DNA from: Bdellovibrionota bacterium | Lineage (GTDB): Bacteria; Bdellovibrionota; Bdellovibrionia; Bdellovibrionales; JAEYZS01 | Assembly: GCA_963169515.1 (NCBI GenBank) | Contig: CAUJEF010000039.1 | Span: 1 to 43,689, forward strand | Length of the DNA: 43,689 bases | Reading direction: 5' to 3' | Part shown: positions 7,860 through 15,641 of the stretch, piece after piece | How positions within the stretch are numbered: position 1 is the first letter of the stretch | How the letters are laid out: every line of letters starts with the position of its first letter | Notes under the pieces: generated by a model | Database searches by the model: none | What the model was told of the DNA's origin: nothing | What the model saw: only the letters and a program-made list of their open reading frames with translations | Position numbers and translations under genes: made by a program

Positions 7860-8786
7860 TTACCTTAATGCAGATTTTACGGTCTTCGTAATGCCTTCGA
7901 TATCAAGGCCGTGTTTTTTGTAAAGATCTTCTGGCAATCCGCTTTCCCCATAAACATCTTGGACCCCAATTCTAACAAGGCGGGATTTTCCTGCGACCTC
8001 GGCCATGGTTTCGGCAATTGCCCCGCCAAGACCGCCGATCACATTGTGATCTTCGGCAGAGAAAATGACAGGAACTTTTTTAGAGTATTCGTTAATAATA
8101 TCGCGATCGATTGGCTTTATTGTGTGAATATTTACCACAGCGATACTAAATCCCTCAGCCTCTAATTTCTTTGCAGCCTCAAGAGCATTTCCGGTCAATG
8201 CGCCCGTTGCAAAAATTGCTGCGTCCTTGCCATCTTTTAATTTTACACCTTTTCCAAATTCAAATTTATAATCGGATTTGTTGACGTCGATCACATTTTG
8301 TCGGGTTAATCTAATATAGGCTGGCCCCTGGTGCTTCACCAAATATTTCATCATATGCTTGGTTTCAACATCGTCAGCCGGTTGCAAAACTGCAAATTGT
8401 GGCAGCGTCCGCAAGCAGGCCAAATCCTCAAGCGCCATTTGACTGCAACCATCGTCGCCGATCCCTACCCCGGCATGCGTTCCCACTAAGCGAACATTGG
8501 CTTGGGCGTATCCGACAGTTACGCGAATCGTATCAAAGCGGCCGGTTAAAAACGCGCCAAACGAGCAAAGAAATGGAATTTTACCTGCGAAAGCCATTCC
8601 GGCAGCAACGCCGATCATGTTGGCTTCCTGAATCCCCATTTGAAAAAATCGCTCTGGAAATTCTTTTCCAAAGCTTTCAGACTTTGTAGATTTAGACAGG
8701 TCTGCGTCCAATACAACAACATTTTTATGCTCTCTTCCCAGCTCAACTAATGCCTGTCCAAAACTGACCCGTGTTGCATTTCCCAT
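7860..8786 (-). CDS. transketolase, C-terminal subunit (split enzyme)
   Basis: The protein has about 308 residues and matches the pyrimidine-binding plus C-terminal domains of transketolase. Seen features are VVLDADLSKST, ERFFQMGIQEANMIGVAAGMA with the cofactor-activating Glu, AHAGVGIGDDG after THAGV, and YIRLTRQ. Together with the adjacent N-terminal subunit it should form a thiamine-diphosphate-dependent transketolase moving two-carbon units in the pentose phosphate pathway. I chose ATG 8786 over the upstream TTG (8810). It has AAGGA 6 nt upstream and lies 10 nt after the N-subunit stop, so the two are translated in series. A DXP-synthase-like enzyme is a less likely alternative because only the split-transketolase pattern fits the sizes. 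Confidence 0.88.
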   Translation of the reverse strand: MGNATRVSFGQALVELGREHKNVVVLDADLSKSTKSESFGKEFPERFFQMGIQEANMIGVAAGMAFAGKIPFLCSFGAFLTGRFDTIRVTVGYAQANVRLVGTHAGVGIGDDGCSQMALEDLACLRTLPQFAVLQPADDVETKHMMKYLVKHQGPAYIRLTRQNVIDVNKSDYKFEFGKGVKLKDGKDAAIFATGALTGNALEAAKKLEAEGFSIAVVNIHTIKPIDRDIINEYSKKVPVIFSAEDHNVIGGLGGAIAETMAEVAGKSRLVRIGVQDVYGESGLPEDLYKKHGLDIEGITKTVKSALR

Positions 8787-8796
8787 TTTAATCCTT

Positions 8797-9624
8797 TTAT
8801 TGGTCGACAATTTTTAATTCTTGCAATGCTTTTTGAAGCTCTTCTTTGTTCGGAGCAACTCCATGCCACTTATTTACATTTTCCATAAACGAAACACCCT
8901 TGCCTTTAATCGTGTGTGCAAGAATCATCGTAGGCTTATTTTTTTCCTCACGCGCTTTTTTCAGAGCTCCCAAAATCTCGTCCATATTGTGTCCGTTGAT
9001 TTCCAAAACATTCCATTTGAACGACTCGATTTTTTGTTTGAGTGGTTCAATATCCATGACATCTTTTGTTGATCCATCGATTTGGTATTTATTAATATCC
9101 AAAAACACACAGAGATTCGACAGTTTGTAGTTTCCTGCGGACATGAAACATTCCCACGCCTGACCCTCTTGCACCTCTCCGTCACCCATCAAGCAATACA
9201 CGCGAGAACTTTTGTTATCCAGCCTGAAAGCCATCGCTATCCCCTGGGCAACAGATACCCCCTGACCCAACGACCCTGTAGATGCTTCAAGTACCGGCAT
9301 CCGGACGCGATCTGGATGGCCCTGAAACGGACTGCCCAATTGTCGCAGTGTTAGTGTTTCTTTCGGATCGTAATACCCACGGTATGCGAGTGTCGCATAG
9401 AGCGCCGGAACGCCGTGACCCTTGCTCAAAATGAAACGATCTCGATCGGTCCACATTGAATTCTTTGGATCAACTTTCATCTCGTTAAAAAAAAGAGCCG
9501 TGATAATATCAATTGCAGACAGTGAGCCTCCTGGATGGCCCGATTTTGCCTCAGTCAGCATTTCAAGAATTAATTTTCGGCTTTGCAGAGCTTGTTGTTT
9601 CAAATCTTTAACGGTCATTTGCAC
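8797..9624 (-). CDS. transketolase, N-terminal subunit (split enzyme)
   Basis: The 275-residue thiamine-diphosphate-binding half of a two-gene transketolase shows EAKSGHPGGSLSAIDI, ILSKGHGVPALYATL, TGSLGQGVSVAQGIA and the pyrophosphate/Mg motif GDGEVQEGQAWE followed by FLDINKYQIDG. Single-chain transketolases have both halves fused at about 650-670 residues; here a stop and a new start separate them. The start is GTG at 9624 with GGGAG spaced 5 nt; the ATG 6 nt downstream is possible but worse spaced. It is first in the two-gene operon and divergent from the adenosine deaminase gene. The enzyme needs thiamine diphosphate, which links it loosely to the thiBPQ importer 3 kb away (inference). 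Confidence 0.9.
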   Translation of the reverse strand: MQMTVKDLKQQALQSRKLILEMLTEAKSGHPGGSLSAIDIITALFFNEMKVDPKNSMWTDRDRFILSKGHGVPALYATLAYRGYYDPKETLTLRQLGSPFQGHPDRVRMPVLEASTGSLGQGVSVAQGIAMAFRLDNKSSRVYCLMGDGEVQEGQAWECFMSAGNYKLSNLCVFLDINKYQIDGSTKDVMDIEPLKQKIESFKWNVLEINGHNMDEILGALKKAREEKNKPTMILAHTIKGKGVSFMENVNKWHGVAPNKEELQKALQELKIVDQ

Positions 9625-9685
9625 GCGGACTCCCGTGGAAAATCGATCAGATGAATTAGTGTTGTTTTACCCACGATTTATATTT

Positions 9686-9734
9686 GCGTCATTCACATTT
9701 TCGTATGACGCGTAAGTGTTATTTCATATATAAA
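9686..9734 (+). promoter_or_regulatory. inverted repeat and candidate promoter for a leaderless adenosine deaminase mRNA
   Basis: GCGTCAT (9686-9692) and ATGACGC (9705-9711) form a perfect 7-bp inverted repeat in the divergent tkt/add region. ATGACG (9705-9710) and TATAAA (9729-9734) are 18 nt apart and resemble -35/-10 boxes. Transcription would then begin at about the ATG at 9740, which has no Shine-Dalgarno sequence. The repeat would overlap the -35 as an operator. Confidence 0.38.
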
Positions 9735-9739
9735 TACCT

Positions 9740-10735
9740 ATGGATTTAAAGGGGCTAAAAAAGGTTGAGTTACATTGTCATCTAGAGGGCGCTGTTCGAA
9801 TTTCCACGTTAACAGAACTGGCAAAGGCAAAAAAAATTGACCTCCCCTATTCCGATCCTATTAAGCTCAAAAAATCTTTGTGCGTGGTAGAGCCTCTTAA
9901 AAATTTATCTGATTTATTAGAGCGCCTACTTCGTATGCGCGACCTTCTTGACTCCGAAGAGCTTTATGAGCGTGTTACTTTTGAATATATTGAAGACTCT
10001 TTCAATCAGGGCGTGCGGTTATTGGAACTTCGCTACAATCCTGTATTTGCTGCCGAAGCAAGCCCCAGTTTAACTCTTGATCGAATTCATCGCGGAATTT
10101 TGTCTGGAATTGAAAGAGCTCAGAAAAAATACAAGATTGGCGTGGGCCTAATAGGAACCCTGGGGCGAATTCTGCCCATGAATATCGTAAAACAAGAAAT
10201 GGAGTTCATCATCGCAAACAAAGATACCTTTTGCGGAATCGACCTTGCCGATAAAGAAGATGGATTTGAGCCAAAACCATTTGCTCCTTATTTTGAAAAA
10301 GCACGTGAAGCAGGATTAAGAATTACAATTCATGCTGGCGAAATCAATGTTCCTGGCGCCTCTAAAAATGTCTATGATGCAATCACGTATTTGTATGCAG
10401 AACGCATCGGACATGGTGTTCGTATTTTTGAGGACAAAAAGGTAATGGATCTGGTAAAGGAAAAGGGAATCGTTTTGGAAATGTGTCCGATGAGCAATTG
10501 GCTTTCCTCTGCTGTAGATGGCGGACACCCGGCCCACCCTATCAAAAAGTATTTGGATTATGGAATCAAGGTCACTATTAACTCGGACGACCCAGGCCTG
10601 TTTGGGTCGTCTTTAATAGATGACTATAAAATACTGGCCGAGCACCACGGCTTCACTGAAAAAGAATTCAATCGCTGCAACCAAATTGCCTTTGATGCTT
10701 GTTTCATCAAAGACAAAGAAAAATATTGGGTTTAG
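9740..10735 (+). CDS. add: adenosine deaminase family protein
   Basis: The protein is a 331-residue metal-dependent hydrolase that should deaminate adenosine (or a related purine) to inosine. Zinc ligands are visible: HCHLEGA (the HxH motif near residue 12), ITIHAGE (His and catalytic Glu), ERIGHGVR (catalytic His) and TINSDDPGLFG (the Asp). The length fits the family. EMCPMSNWLSSAV differs from the common CPTSN form, so adenine or aminofutalosine deamination is not excluded. The ATG at 9740 lacks a Shine-Dalgarno sequence but sits right after a TATAAA, suggesting a leaderless transcript. Its stop lies 2 nt from the convergent barrel gene stop. Purine salvage from host or prey nucleotides would fit the inferred lifestyle. 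Confidence 0.85.
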   Translation: MDLKGLKKVELHCHLEGAVRISTLTELAKAKKIDLPYSDPIKLKKSLCVVEPLKNLSDLLERLLRMRDLLDSEELYERVTFEYIEDSFNQGVRLLELRYNPVFAAEASPSLTLDRIHRGILSGIERAQKKYKIGVGLIGTLGRILPMNIVKQEMEFIIANKDTFCGIDLADKEDGFEPKPFAPYFEKAREAGLRITIHAGEINVPGASKNVYDAITYLYAERIGHGVRIFEDKKVMDLVKEKGIVLEMCPMSNWLSSAVDGGHPAHPIKKYLDYGIKVTINSDDPGLFGSSLIDDYKILAEHHGFTEKEFNRCNQIAFDACFIKDKEKYWV

Positions 10736-10737
10736 AA

Positions 10738-11280
10738 TTAGCCTCCGAATTGGAACATGAATTGAACCATTGGAATAACCAATGTTTCTTCACGATCAGA
10801 CGTCAAGCTTGCGCCGCCGGATTTGTCATAAGTAAATTTACGATACTGAAGGACTGGCCCCACTCCCCATGACCCCGCTGAAAAAGTGTATCCAACGTCA
10901 ACGATGTAACCACTGCCATCGTAATTCGTGTTTCCCAATTCATTTTTAGAATTAAACAAATACGAAAAAGATGCGTTGAATCCACTGTCCCCAATATATC
11001 CAATCGTGCCGCCATACGAGGTTCGATCACCGTTATTGCTTGCCGCACCTGCGTCGTCTGTTTCTACATCGTAAACGCCACCAAGATACATCCCTGAAGC
11101 CATTTTATACGCCAGCTTTAAATTATAAAAAATTTCTGTTGATTCAGTTTCAGTGCCGCCATTTTCTGGTTTTACGGCTTCTGATCGATACATGATCGTT
11201 GGTGAAAACACAAAACCCTCGCCGCCAGCAGCAAACACATTCGAACTTAAAAGGGTTAGTAAAATAAAAAGTTTTTTCAT
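10738..11280 (-). CDS. small outer-membrane beta-barrel-like protein (paralogue A)
   Basis: MKKLFILLTLLSSNVFA is a signal peptide. The mature chain of about 163 residues is rich in Gly, Ser and Tyr with alternating hydrophobic strands such as FNASFSYLFNS, YIVDVGYTF and WGVGPVLQYRKFTY, and it ends in aromatic-rich MVQFMFQFGG. This is typical of an 8-stranded OmpW/OmpX-size barrel, although no named family is recognised. It is clearly related to the upstream neighbour at 11359: both share YDG(S/T)G, VDVGY and the W-G-(V/F)-G-P pattern, pointing to tandem duplication. GGAGG precedes the ATG by 6 nt, and an intrinsic terminator lies just upstream between the two genes. It may therefore have its own promoter or depend on read-through. 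Confidence 0.75.
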   Translation of the reverse strand: MKKLFILLTLLSSNVFAAGGEGFVFSPTIMYRSEAVKPENGGTETESTEIFYNLKLAYKMASGMYLGGVYDVETDDAGAASNNGDRTSYGGTIGYIGDSGFNASFSYLFNSKNELGNTNYDGSGYIVDVGYTFSAGSWGVGPVLQYRKFTYDKSGGASLTSDREETLVIPMVQFMFQFGG

Positions 11281-11291
11281 ATTAAACCTCC

Positions 11292-11321
11292 AAAAAAAAG
11301 CAGCTCACATTTGAGCTGCTT
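11292..11321 (-). terminator. intrinsic terminator after barrel-like gene B
   Basis: On the minus strand, AAGCAGCTCA and TGAGCTGCTT form a perfect 10-bp stem with a 4-nt loop, followed directly by eight T residues. It stands between paralogue B and the GGAGG of paralogue A. Confidence 0.85.
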
Positions 11322-11344
11322 CTTTGTCCGAATACCGGACACCG

Positions 11345-11357
11345 GGTGCCTGGCACC
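11345..11357. repeat. short palindrome GGTGCC-T-GGCACC
   Basis: This perfect 6-bp inverted repeat around a single T lies between the stop of paralogue B and its terminator hairpin. It may be a dispersed intergenic element; only one full copy is seen in this window. Confidence 0.4.
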
Positions 11358-11358
11358 A

Positions 11359-11931
11359 TTAAAACAAAAATAGGAATTGGAGACCAAGACCCATGCTGTT
11401 GAATTCTTGTTCAACTCCAGCGACTACTGCGCCGGCCAATTTTACTTCGTCAAAGCTATAAGAAGCGTAGGAAATTTGTGGACCAAATCCCCAGTTGCCA
11501 AACATAAATGAATAGCCAACATCTACTAGCATACCTGTGCCATCATATTCTAATTTAGGGGCAGAGTTTCTTTCGCCTGATCCCATAAGCAAGTAAGAAC
11601 CGATGATATTAAAACCACTGCTATGAATCCAACCAATAGACGCGCCCATTCCTCCCATTGTCGTTTCAGATCCGGTGCCTGTGCCGATGGTAGTTGTTGC
11701 TGTGTTGTAAATACCGCCGAAATACAAACCACTGCTCATGGTGTATCCAACTTTTCCGCTGATTGATAAAAAGCTCAGTTTGCTTTCTGTGCCCGGAGTA
11801 GGCTTATCTGTGTATGTATTGTATCCGAACGACGGAATAACCGTAAAACCAGAACCGCCACCTTTTGCAAAAGCTTGGGAAGCCAAACCTAGCGCAAGGG
11901 CAAACGCTAAAACGATATTCGTAAATTTCAT
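11359..11931 (-). CDS. small outer-membrane beta-barrel-like protein (paralogue B)
   Basis: MKFTNIVLAFALALGLASQAFA is a cleavable signal peptide, followed by KGGGSGFTVIPSFGYNTY and a strand-rich mature part of about 168 residues ending in LGLQFLFLF, with a terminal Phe as in many outer-membrane barrels. Shared blocks with the downstream gene (GGIYNTAT/GGVYDVET, SGFNIIGSY/SGFNASFSY, LVDVGYSF/IVDVGYTF) show the two are paralogues. Function is unknown; an OmpW-like pore or adhesin is only a guess. AGGAG lies 8 nt upstream of the ATG. A strong terminator follows the gene, so this copy can be expressed alone. Confidence 0.77.
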   Translation of the reverse strand: MKFTNIVLAFALALGLASQAFAKGGGSGFTVIPSFGYNTYTDKPTPGTESKLSFLSISGKVGYTMSSGLYFGGIYNTATTTIGTGTGSETTMGGMGASIGWIHSSGFNIIGSYLLMGSGERNSAPKLEYDGTGMLVDVGYSFMFGNWGFGPQISYASYSFDEVKLAGAVVAGVEQEFNSMGLGLQFLFLF

Positions 11932-12025
11932 AATAAATCTCCTATTTAAGATGTGACGCCTTCCAAAGAAAGCTCTGTCCTTTTGTTTACTTACACCTTG
12001 ATCGTTCTCTTACAGACGTGTTTTG

Positions 12026-12664
12026 TCAAGTCGTCTGCACCCGACCATTGTCCAGGTAAATAACCTTGCTCGCTAGCTCCTTAAGATCATCGTCATCGTG
12101 TGTGACCAACAGCGCCGGAATATTATGTTTAGCAACAATGCTTTTGATTAGTTTCCTCGCTTCAGTTCTAAGATGTTTATCGAGCGCCGAAAATGGCTCA
12201 TCCAGAAATAGCATCCTCGGTGAGCCAATCAAGGCTCGCATCAGGGCAGTCCTTTGTTTTTCCCCGCCAGACAAAACGCTCACGCTTTGGTCTAAAAAAT
12301 GATCTACATTCAGCAAATTTGACAGTTCCTTTAGTTTGCCTTCGGCTTCTGTTTTTGAAATATTCCGTGCGCTTGCGGCAAACATTACATTTTGTCGTGC
12401 GCTCATGTGGGGGAATAATTCTAAACCCTGAAAAACTACTCCGATCTTTCGATCGGCAGGCTTTAGCCTTGCAAGGTCTTCGCCCTTGAAAACCCACTCC
12501 ATTCCTGTTGCTTTTTCTAGCCCCAAGAGCGCTCGTACAACTGTGGTTTTTCCCGATCCATTTGGACCACACAATGCTGTCACACCCTGGTCCAACAACT
12601 CGAGCTTTGGAATTGAAATGGTAAAATTGTCATATTTAAGATACAGATTTTTGACTTCCGACAT
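12026..12664 (-). CDS. thiQ: thiamine ABC transporter, ATP-binding protein
   Basis: This 212-residue ABC ATPase shows Walker A GPNGSGKTT, Q-loop VFQGLELFPHMS, signature LSGGEKQR, Walker B MLFLDEPFSALD and H-loop LLVTHDDDD. The short length without a C-terminal regulatory domain fits ThiQ. It is the last gene of the DoxX-thiB-thiP-thiQ operon and overlaps thiP by 29 nt. The identity rests mainly on the neighbouring thiamine-binding protein, since ATPases of iron and spermidine importers look similar. The ATG at 12664 has AGGA 7 nt upstream. It energises import of thiamine and its phosphates at the inner membrane. Confidence 0.88.
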   Translation of the reverse strand: MSEVKNLYLKYDNFTISIPKLELLDQGVTALCGPNGSGKTTVVRALLGLEKATGMEWVFKGEDLARLKPADRKIGVVFQGLELFPHMSARQNVMFAASARNISKTEAEGKLKELSNLLNVDHFLDQSVSVLSGGEKQRTALMRALIGSPRMLFLDEPFSALDKHLRTEARKLIKSIVAKHNIPALLVTHDDDDLKELASKVIYLDNGRVQTT

Positions 12665-14075
12665 ATCCCAATCCTATAAAAAACAAATAGCAAAGGCCAC
12701 CACACAAAAGCATTGGCCAAATTAAAACGCTTGCAGATTCAATTCGGTATGAGCCAATCAGCCCTTGAATGACGAGCGCAACAGAAATATCCCTATCTGC
12801 AACGATGCTAGAAATTGCAAAGTCGCCCGTGGCCCAGAAGGCGCAAAGACCCGCCAAACGACAGGCGATCTTAAAGCATTGCGGATACAAAATTTTTGAA
12901 AATATCAAAAATGGTCCGGCCCCAAGCAAAGCCCCCATCTCAACCTGTGGGGCAAGGGCGTCCAGAACACTATACCATCGCAAACGATAAATCAGCGGAA
13001 ATATAATCAACCCAAATCCTAAAATAATTTTGAAAAAAACATTTTCTATTTCAGGCATTAACAGTAACGAAAAGCCAACCAATGCCGTGCTTGGAGCCAC
13101 GTAGGAAACAAGAATCTTTCGAATACGAAGCGAAGGGTAAAATAAGGCCAAAAAGATTAACATCCCAAGACACAAAAGCCCCGAGCCAATACCGACCACC
13201 AGCGATCCAAGAATCTGATCTGAAAACATATCCCATAAAACGGGTAGGTTTTGAATCTGCCGAACTCCTGCCGGCAAACCGAGCAAAGGGCCAGTCAAAA
13301 GCAAAGCAGAAATGAAAAGTGGAATTAAGAAACCTGTTTTGGATCCTAGAGCAGAAAAATCGCGCCATTTATAATCGATGATTGGCCTGTTCTGACGAAT
13401 AAATAACGTAAGCCCAATTAGAACTAAACTTTGAAGTGCGCTTAAACTCAACGCCTCTGACCATTGGGCCATAATTTTAATTTTTTGATAAATTAAAATT
13501 TCAAATGTCGATGCCGAAGGTCCGCCTAAAATAAGCGGAATTGCAAAGCTTGAAAAACACAGGGAAAATACAGTTATAAAGCACAAAAATAAATCTCGCT
13601 TGAGCATCGGCAGAACACCTTGCAATAAAATTTGAAATCGACTCGCGCCCTCGATCATCGCAAGCTCTACGACGCCACCCAATTGATTTTCAAATGAATC
13701 AGACAAAATAAATGCAACAAGACCCACATTGATCAGCACATGCACTATTACAATTCCTGCAACGCCGTATGGAAAAGGCTGAAAGAAATTTAGAACAGAT
13801 AAAACAACAAATATAGACGGAAGAAAGTTCGGTAACATAAAAATAAATTTAAAAATTTCACGTCGTTTGCCTGAAATTTTTAAAAGCCCTAAGGCGCCCC
13901 ATGCCCCAAAAAACAAAGATCCAGTTGCGCTCAAGAATGCCTGCCAGAGCGTTTTGAGCAATACTGGTTGAGCTTCACTCCACGACGGAAGATGTGCTTG
14001 GGGTATATGCCAAATTAATATAAGGTAAGGCAAACTAAGAATTGTAATAAAAAACAAACCGCCCAATTGAGTCAT
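12636..14075 (-). CDS. thiP: thiamine ABC transporter, fused permease
   Basis: The protein has about 479 residues with roughly a dozen hydrophobic segments arranged as two similar permease halves, as in ThiP and FbpB-type importers. The first half has GVVELAMIEGASRFQILLQGVLPML and the second MGALLGAGPFLIFSKILYPQ; both match the EAA loop pattern that docks the ATPase. It forms the inner-membrane channel for thiamine. The ORF track starts at GTG 14093, but ATG 14075 overlaps the thiB stop as ATGA, the arrangement expected for translational coupling. The 3' end overlaps thiQ by 29 nt. Confidence 0.88.
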   Translation of the reverse strand: MTQLGGLFFITILSLPYLILIWHIPQAHLPSWSEAQPVLLKTLWQAFLSATGSLFFGAWGALGLLKISGKRREIFKFIFMLPNFLPSIFVVLSVLNFFQPFPYGVAGIVIVHVLINVGLVAFILSDSFENQLGGVVELAMIEGASRFQILLQGVLPMLKRDLFLCFITVFSLCFSSFAIPLILGGPSASTFEILIYQKIKIMAQWSEALSLSALQSLVLIGLTLFIRQNRPIIDYKWRDFSALGSKTGFLIPLFISALLLTGPLLGLPAGVRQIQNLPVLWDMFSDQILGSLVVGIGSGLLCLGMLIFLALFYPSLRIRKILVSYVAPSTALVGFSLLLMPEIENVFFKIILGFGLIIFPLIYRLRWYSVLDALAPQVEMGALLGAGPFLIFSKILYPQCFKIACRLAGLCAFWATGDFAISSIVADRDISVALVIQGLIGSYRIESASVLIWPMLLCGGLCYLFFIGLGYVGSQKSVS

Positions 14076-15076
14076 TGAATTAAAGAATTCCACGCATTGA
14101 AAACGACTTCCTTGTCCGGCCCGATCATTAATTCGATAACCTTAAGCTTGGGAAGCTTTGCAAAAGCTGTATCAGCTTTAATACCGTCAAGTACTGGGTA
14201 CATAAAGTTCATCATCATTATTTTTCTTTGAATCTCAGGTCGTAATAGAAATTTTACGAATTCTTCGGCTCCAGAGCAGTTGTGACAATCACTTAGGACA
14301 CCCGCAAACTCGATATGGTAAGGAACTGGGTCCCGAAACTCGGCGGCTCGATATTTAAGGTCTTTGTCATGCACCCAGTGATACACGGCAGACGTTACAT
14401 AGGAAAAAGCTAGCCGCGCTTGTTTTTTTTGAAACAGACCGTAGCCTGTGCTCCATGATGGAGTAATTGTTAAAATATTGTCTTTTATCGAACTAAAATA
14501 TGATTTTGCTTTATCGGCCCCCAGCGCCCTTACAATCCAATCTGCAAAAAGAAATCCCGGCGTACTCATCCGCGGATCATAGATTACAAGACTTTTTTGG
14601 TAGTTGATAGCGCCAAGCTCTTCTAATGTTCGCGGCGGGGGGATCTCCCCTTCTCGGTATATAAAAGTCATCGGCGCCCAATCGAATGGAACAAACTTAT
14701 CGAATGCGATTTTTTTTTCAGGAAAGTCTTTCGAATAATTTATACCCGGGGCCTTTATGTTTTTCCAATTCGTAATTTTCAAAGCTTCGTTTAAAATCAA
14801 ATGATCCAAACCGACCACAACGTCTGCTTTCGATTTATGCTTTTCAAGCTCTATTCGTTGAAGGATTGTGCGCGCATCGCCCGCATCAACCAAAGAAACC
14901 TTAACATTATTTTCAGCTTCAAAGTCTTTTACAATTTCAGGCCCCGCCCCCCACGGACTTGCAAAAGAGGAATAAGAATAAACTACGAGTTCGTGAGATG
15001 ATTGTGGAGTTTTTTGAGAGTAGTAAAACAGTGCTACCGCAAAGAGAGTCAATACAATGGCAATTAATTTTTTCAT
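14072..15076 (-). CDS. thiB: thiamine-binding periplasmic protein
   Basis: This solute-binding protein of about 334 residues is close in pattern to E. coli ThiB/TbpA. Matching stretches include VVYSYSSFASPWGAGPE, SKADVVVGLDHLIL, FVPFDWAPMTFIY, YDPRMSTPGF, ITPSWSTGYGLF and SYVTSAVYH, covering several ligand-contact Trp, Tyr and Ser positions of the family. The N-terminus (LIAIVLTLFAVALFYYSQ) is hydrophobic, with no lipobox, so it is either cleaved or serves as a membrane anchor. A CHNC pair near residue 255 is not something I recall in E. coli ThiB. The start is ATG 15076, sharing a base with the DoxX stop (TGATG). It captures thiamine or its phosphates for ThiPQ. Confidence 0.9.
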   Translation of the reverse strand: MKKLIAIVLTLFAVALFYYSQKTPQSSHELVVYSYSSFASPWGAGPEIVKDFEAENNVKVSLVDAGDARTILQRIELEKHKSKADVVVGLDHLILNEALKITNWKNIKAPGINYSKDFPEKKIAFDKFVPFDWAPMTFIYREGEIPPPRTLEELGAINYQKSLVIYDPRMSTPGFLFADWIVRALGADKAKSYFSSIKDNILTITPSWSTGYGLFQKKQARLAFSYVTSAVYHWVHDKDLKYRAAEFRDPVPYHIEFAGVLSDCHNCSGAEEFVKFLLRPEIQRKIMMMNFMYPVLDGIKADTAFAKLPKLKVIELMIGPDKEVVFNAWNSLIQ

Positions 15077-15558
15077 CACCACCAGATTCCACGATTGCGC
15101 TTATAGAAATAATAATCCAGGCCCAGGCAACGCCCGGCGCCAACCCAGAGCAAGGTCACAAACGTGGCATTAAATGTCATATACAATATATCAAGTTGGA
15201 CTGGACTAAAGAAAACATAATGTAAACAAATTATGATCCCCAGCAAACACATTGGCCTAACTAAAAACCCTAAAATTAAAGACAAACCCACTAAAAATTG
15301 TGCCCCAACTACAAAATTTGAAAAAAATTGCCAATTTGGAAAAACGATCACTTCAAGAACCGATTTATACCAATCATAGACCTGCGTAGTCGCCAATTCC
15401 ATTTTCAGCTCTTCCACATATAGAGATGCCGTAAATAAACCATTATTGTACAGATGTGTCGCTACGTTGATCCAGTAGTAACCTAAAAAAATTCTAAGAA
15501 ATGCAATGGGAAATAAGTGTCCAACATACTTAAAGCTCTCAAAAAAGGCATAAATCAC
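15076..15558 (-). CDS. DoxX/DoxD-like four-helix membrane protein
   Basis: The 160-residue inner-membrane protein has about four hydrophobic helices. FPIAFLRIFLGYYWINVA starts the first, FVVGAQFLVGLSLILGFLVRPMCLLGIII covers the second and third, and FNATFVTLLWVGAGRCLGLDYYF the last. The R-x-x-x-G near the first helix and the GLxLILGF(L)xRP segment resemble DoxX/TQO-small-type proteins, whose roles are mostly unknown and include quinone-linked redox reactions. It starts with GTG (15558) preceded by GGAG 5 nt away and ends by overlapping thiB. It is therefore the first gene of the thiamine-importer operon. A link to thiamine uptake is suggested only by position. Confidence 0.75.
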   Translation of the reverse strand: MIYAFFESFKYVGHLFPIAFLRIFLGYYWINVATHLYNNGLFTASLYVEELKMELATTQVYDWYKSVLEVIVFPNWQFFSNFVVGAQFLVGLSLILGFLVRPMCLLGIIICLHYVFFSPVQLDILYMTFNATFVTLLWVGAGRCLGLDYYFYKRNRGIWW

Positions 15559-15591
15559 ATCAGCTCCAGCGACCGTTTATCGAGTGAATTT

Positions 15592-15621
15592 ATTGTGGAC
15601 TCACGAGTGCCCGCGTGTCAA
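15592..15621 (-). promoter_or_regulatory. candidate sigma-70 promoter of the DoxX-thiBPQ operon
   Basis: On the minus strand TTGACA (15621-15616) matches the -35 consensus perfectly, and CACAAT (15597-15592) is 18 nt downstream as a weaker -10 (4 of 6). The predicted start would leave a leader of about 25-30 nt. That is too short for a TPP riboswitch, and none of its conserved sequence is seen. Confidence 0.45.
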
Positions 15622-15641
15622 ATTAGATTTTGGAGGCAAAC

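Noticed and set aside
12198-12572. 124-residue minus-strand ORF
   Set aside because: Out-of-frame shadow of thiQ, whose Walker and signature motifs fix the true frame.
15559-15641. TPP riboswitch before the thiamine importer operon
   Set aside because: The leader is too short and has none of the conserved CUGAGA or ACCUGAUCUGG-type segments.
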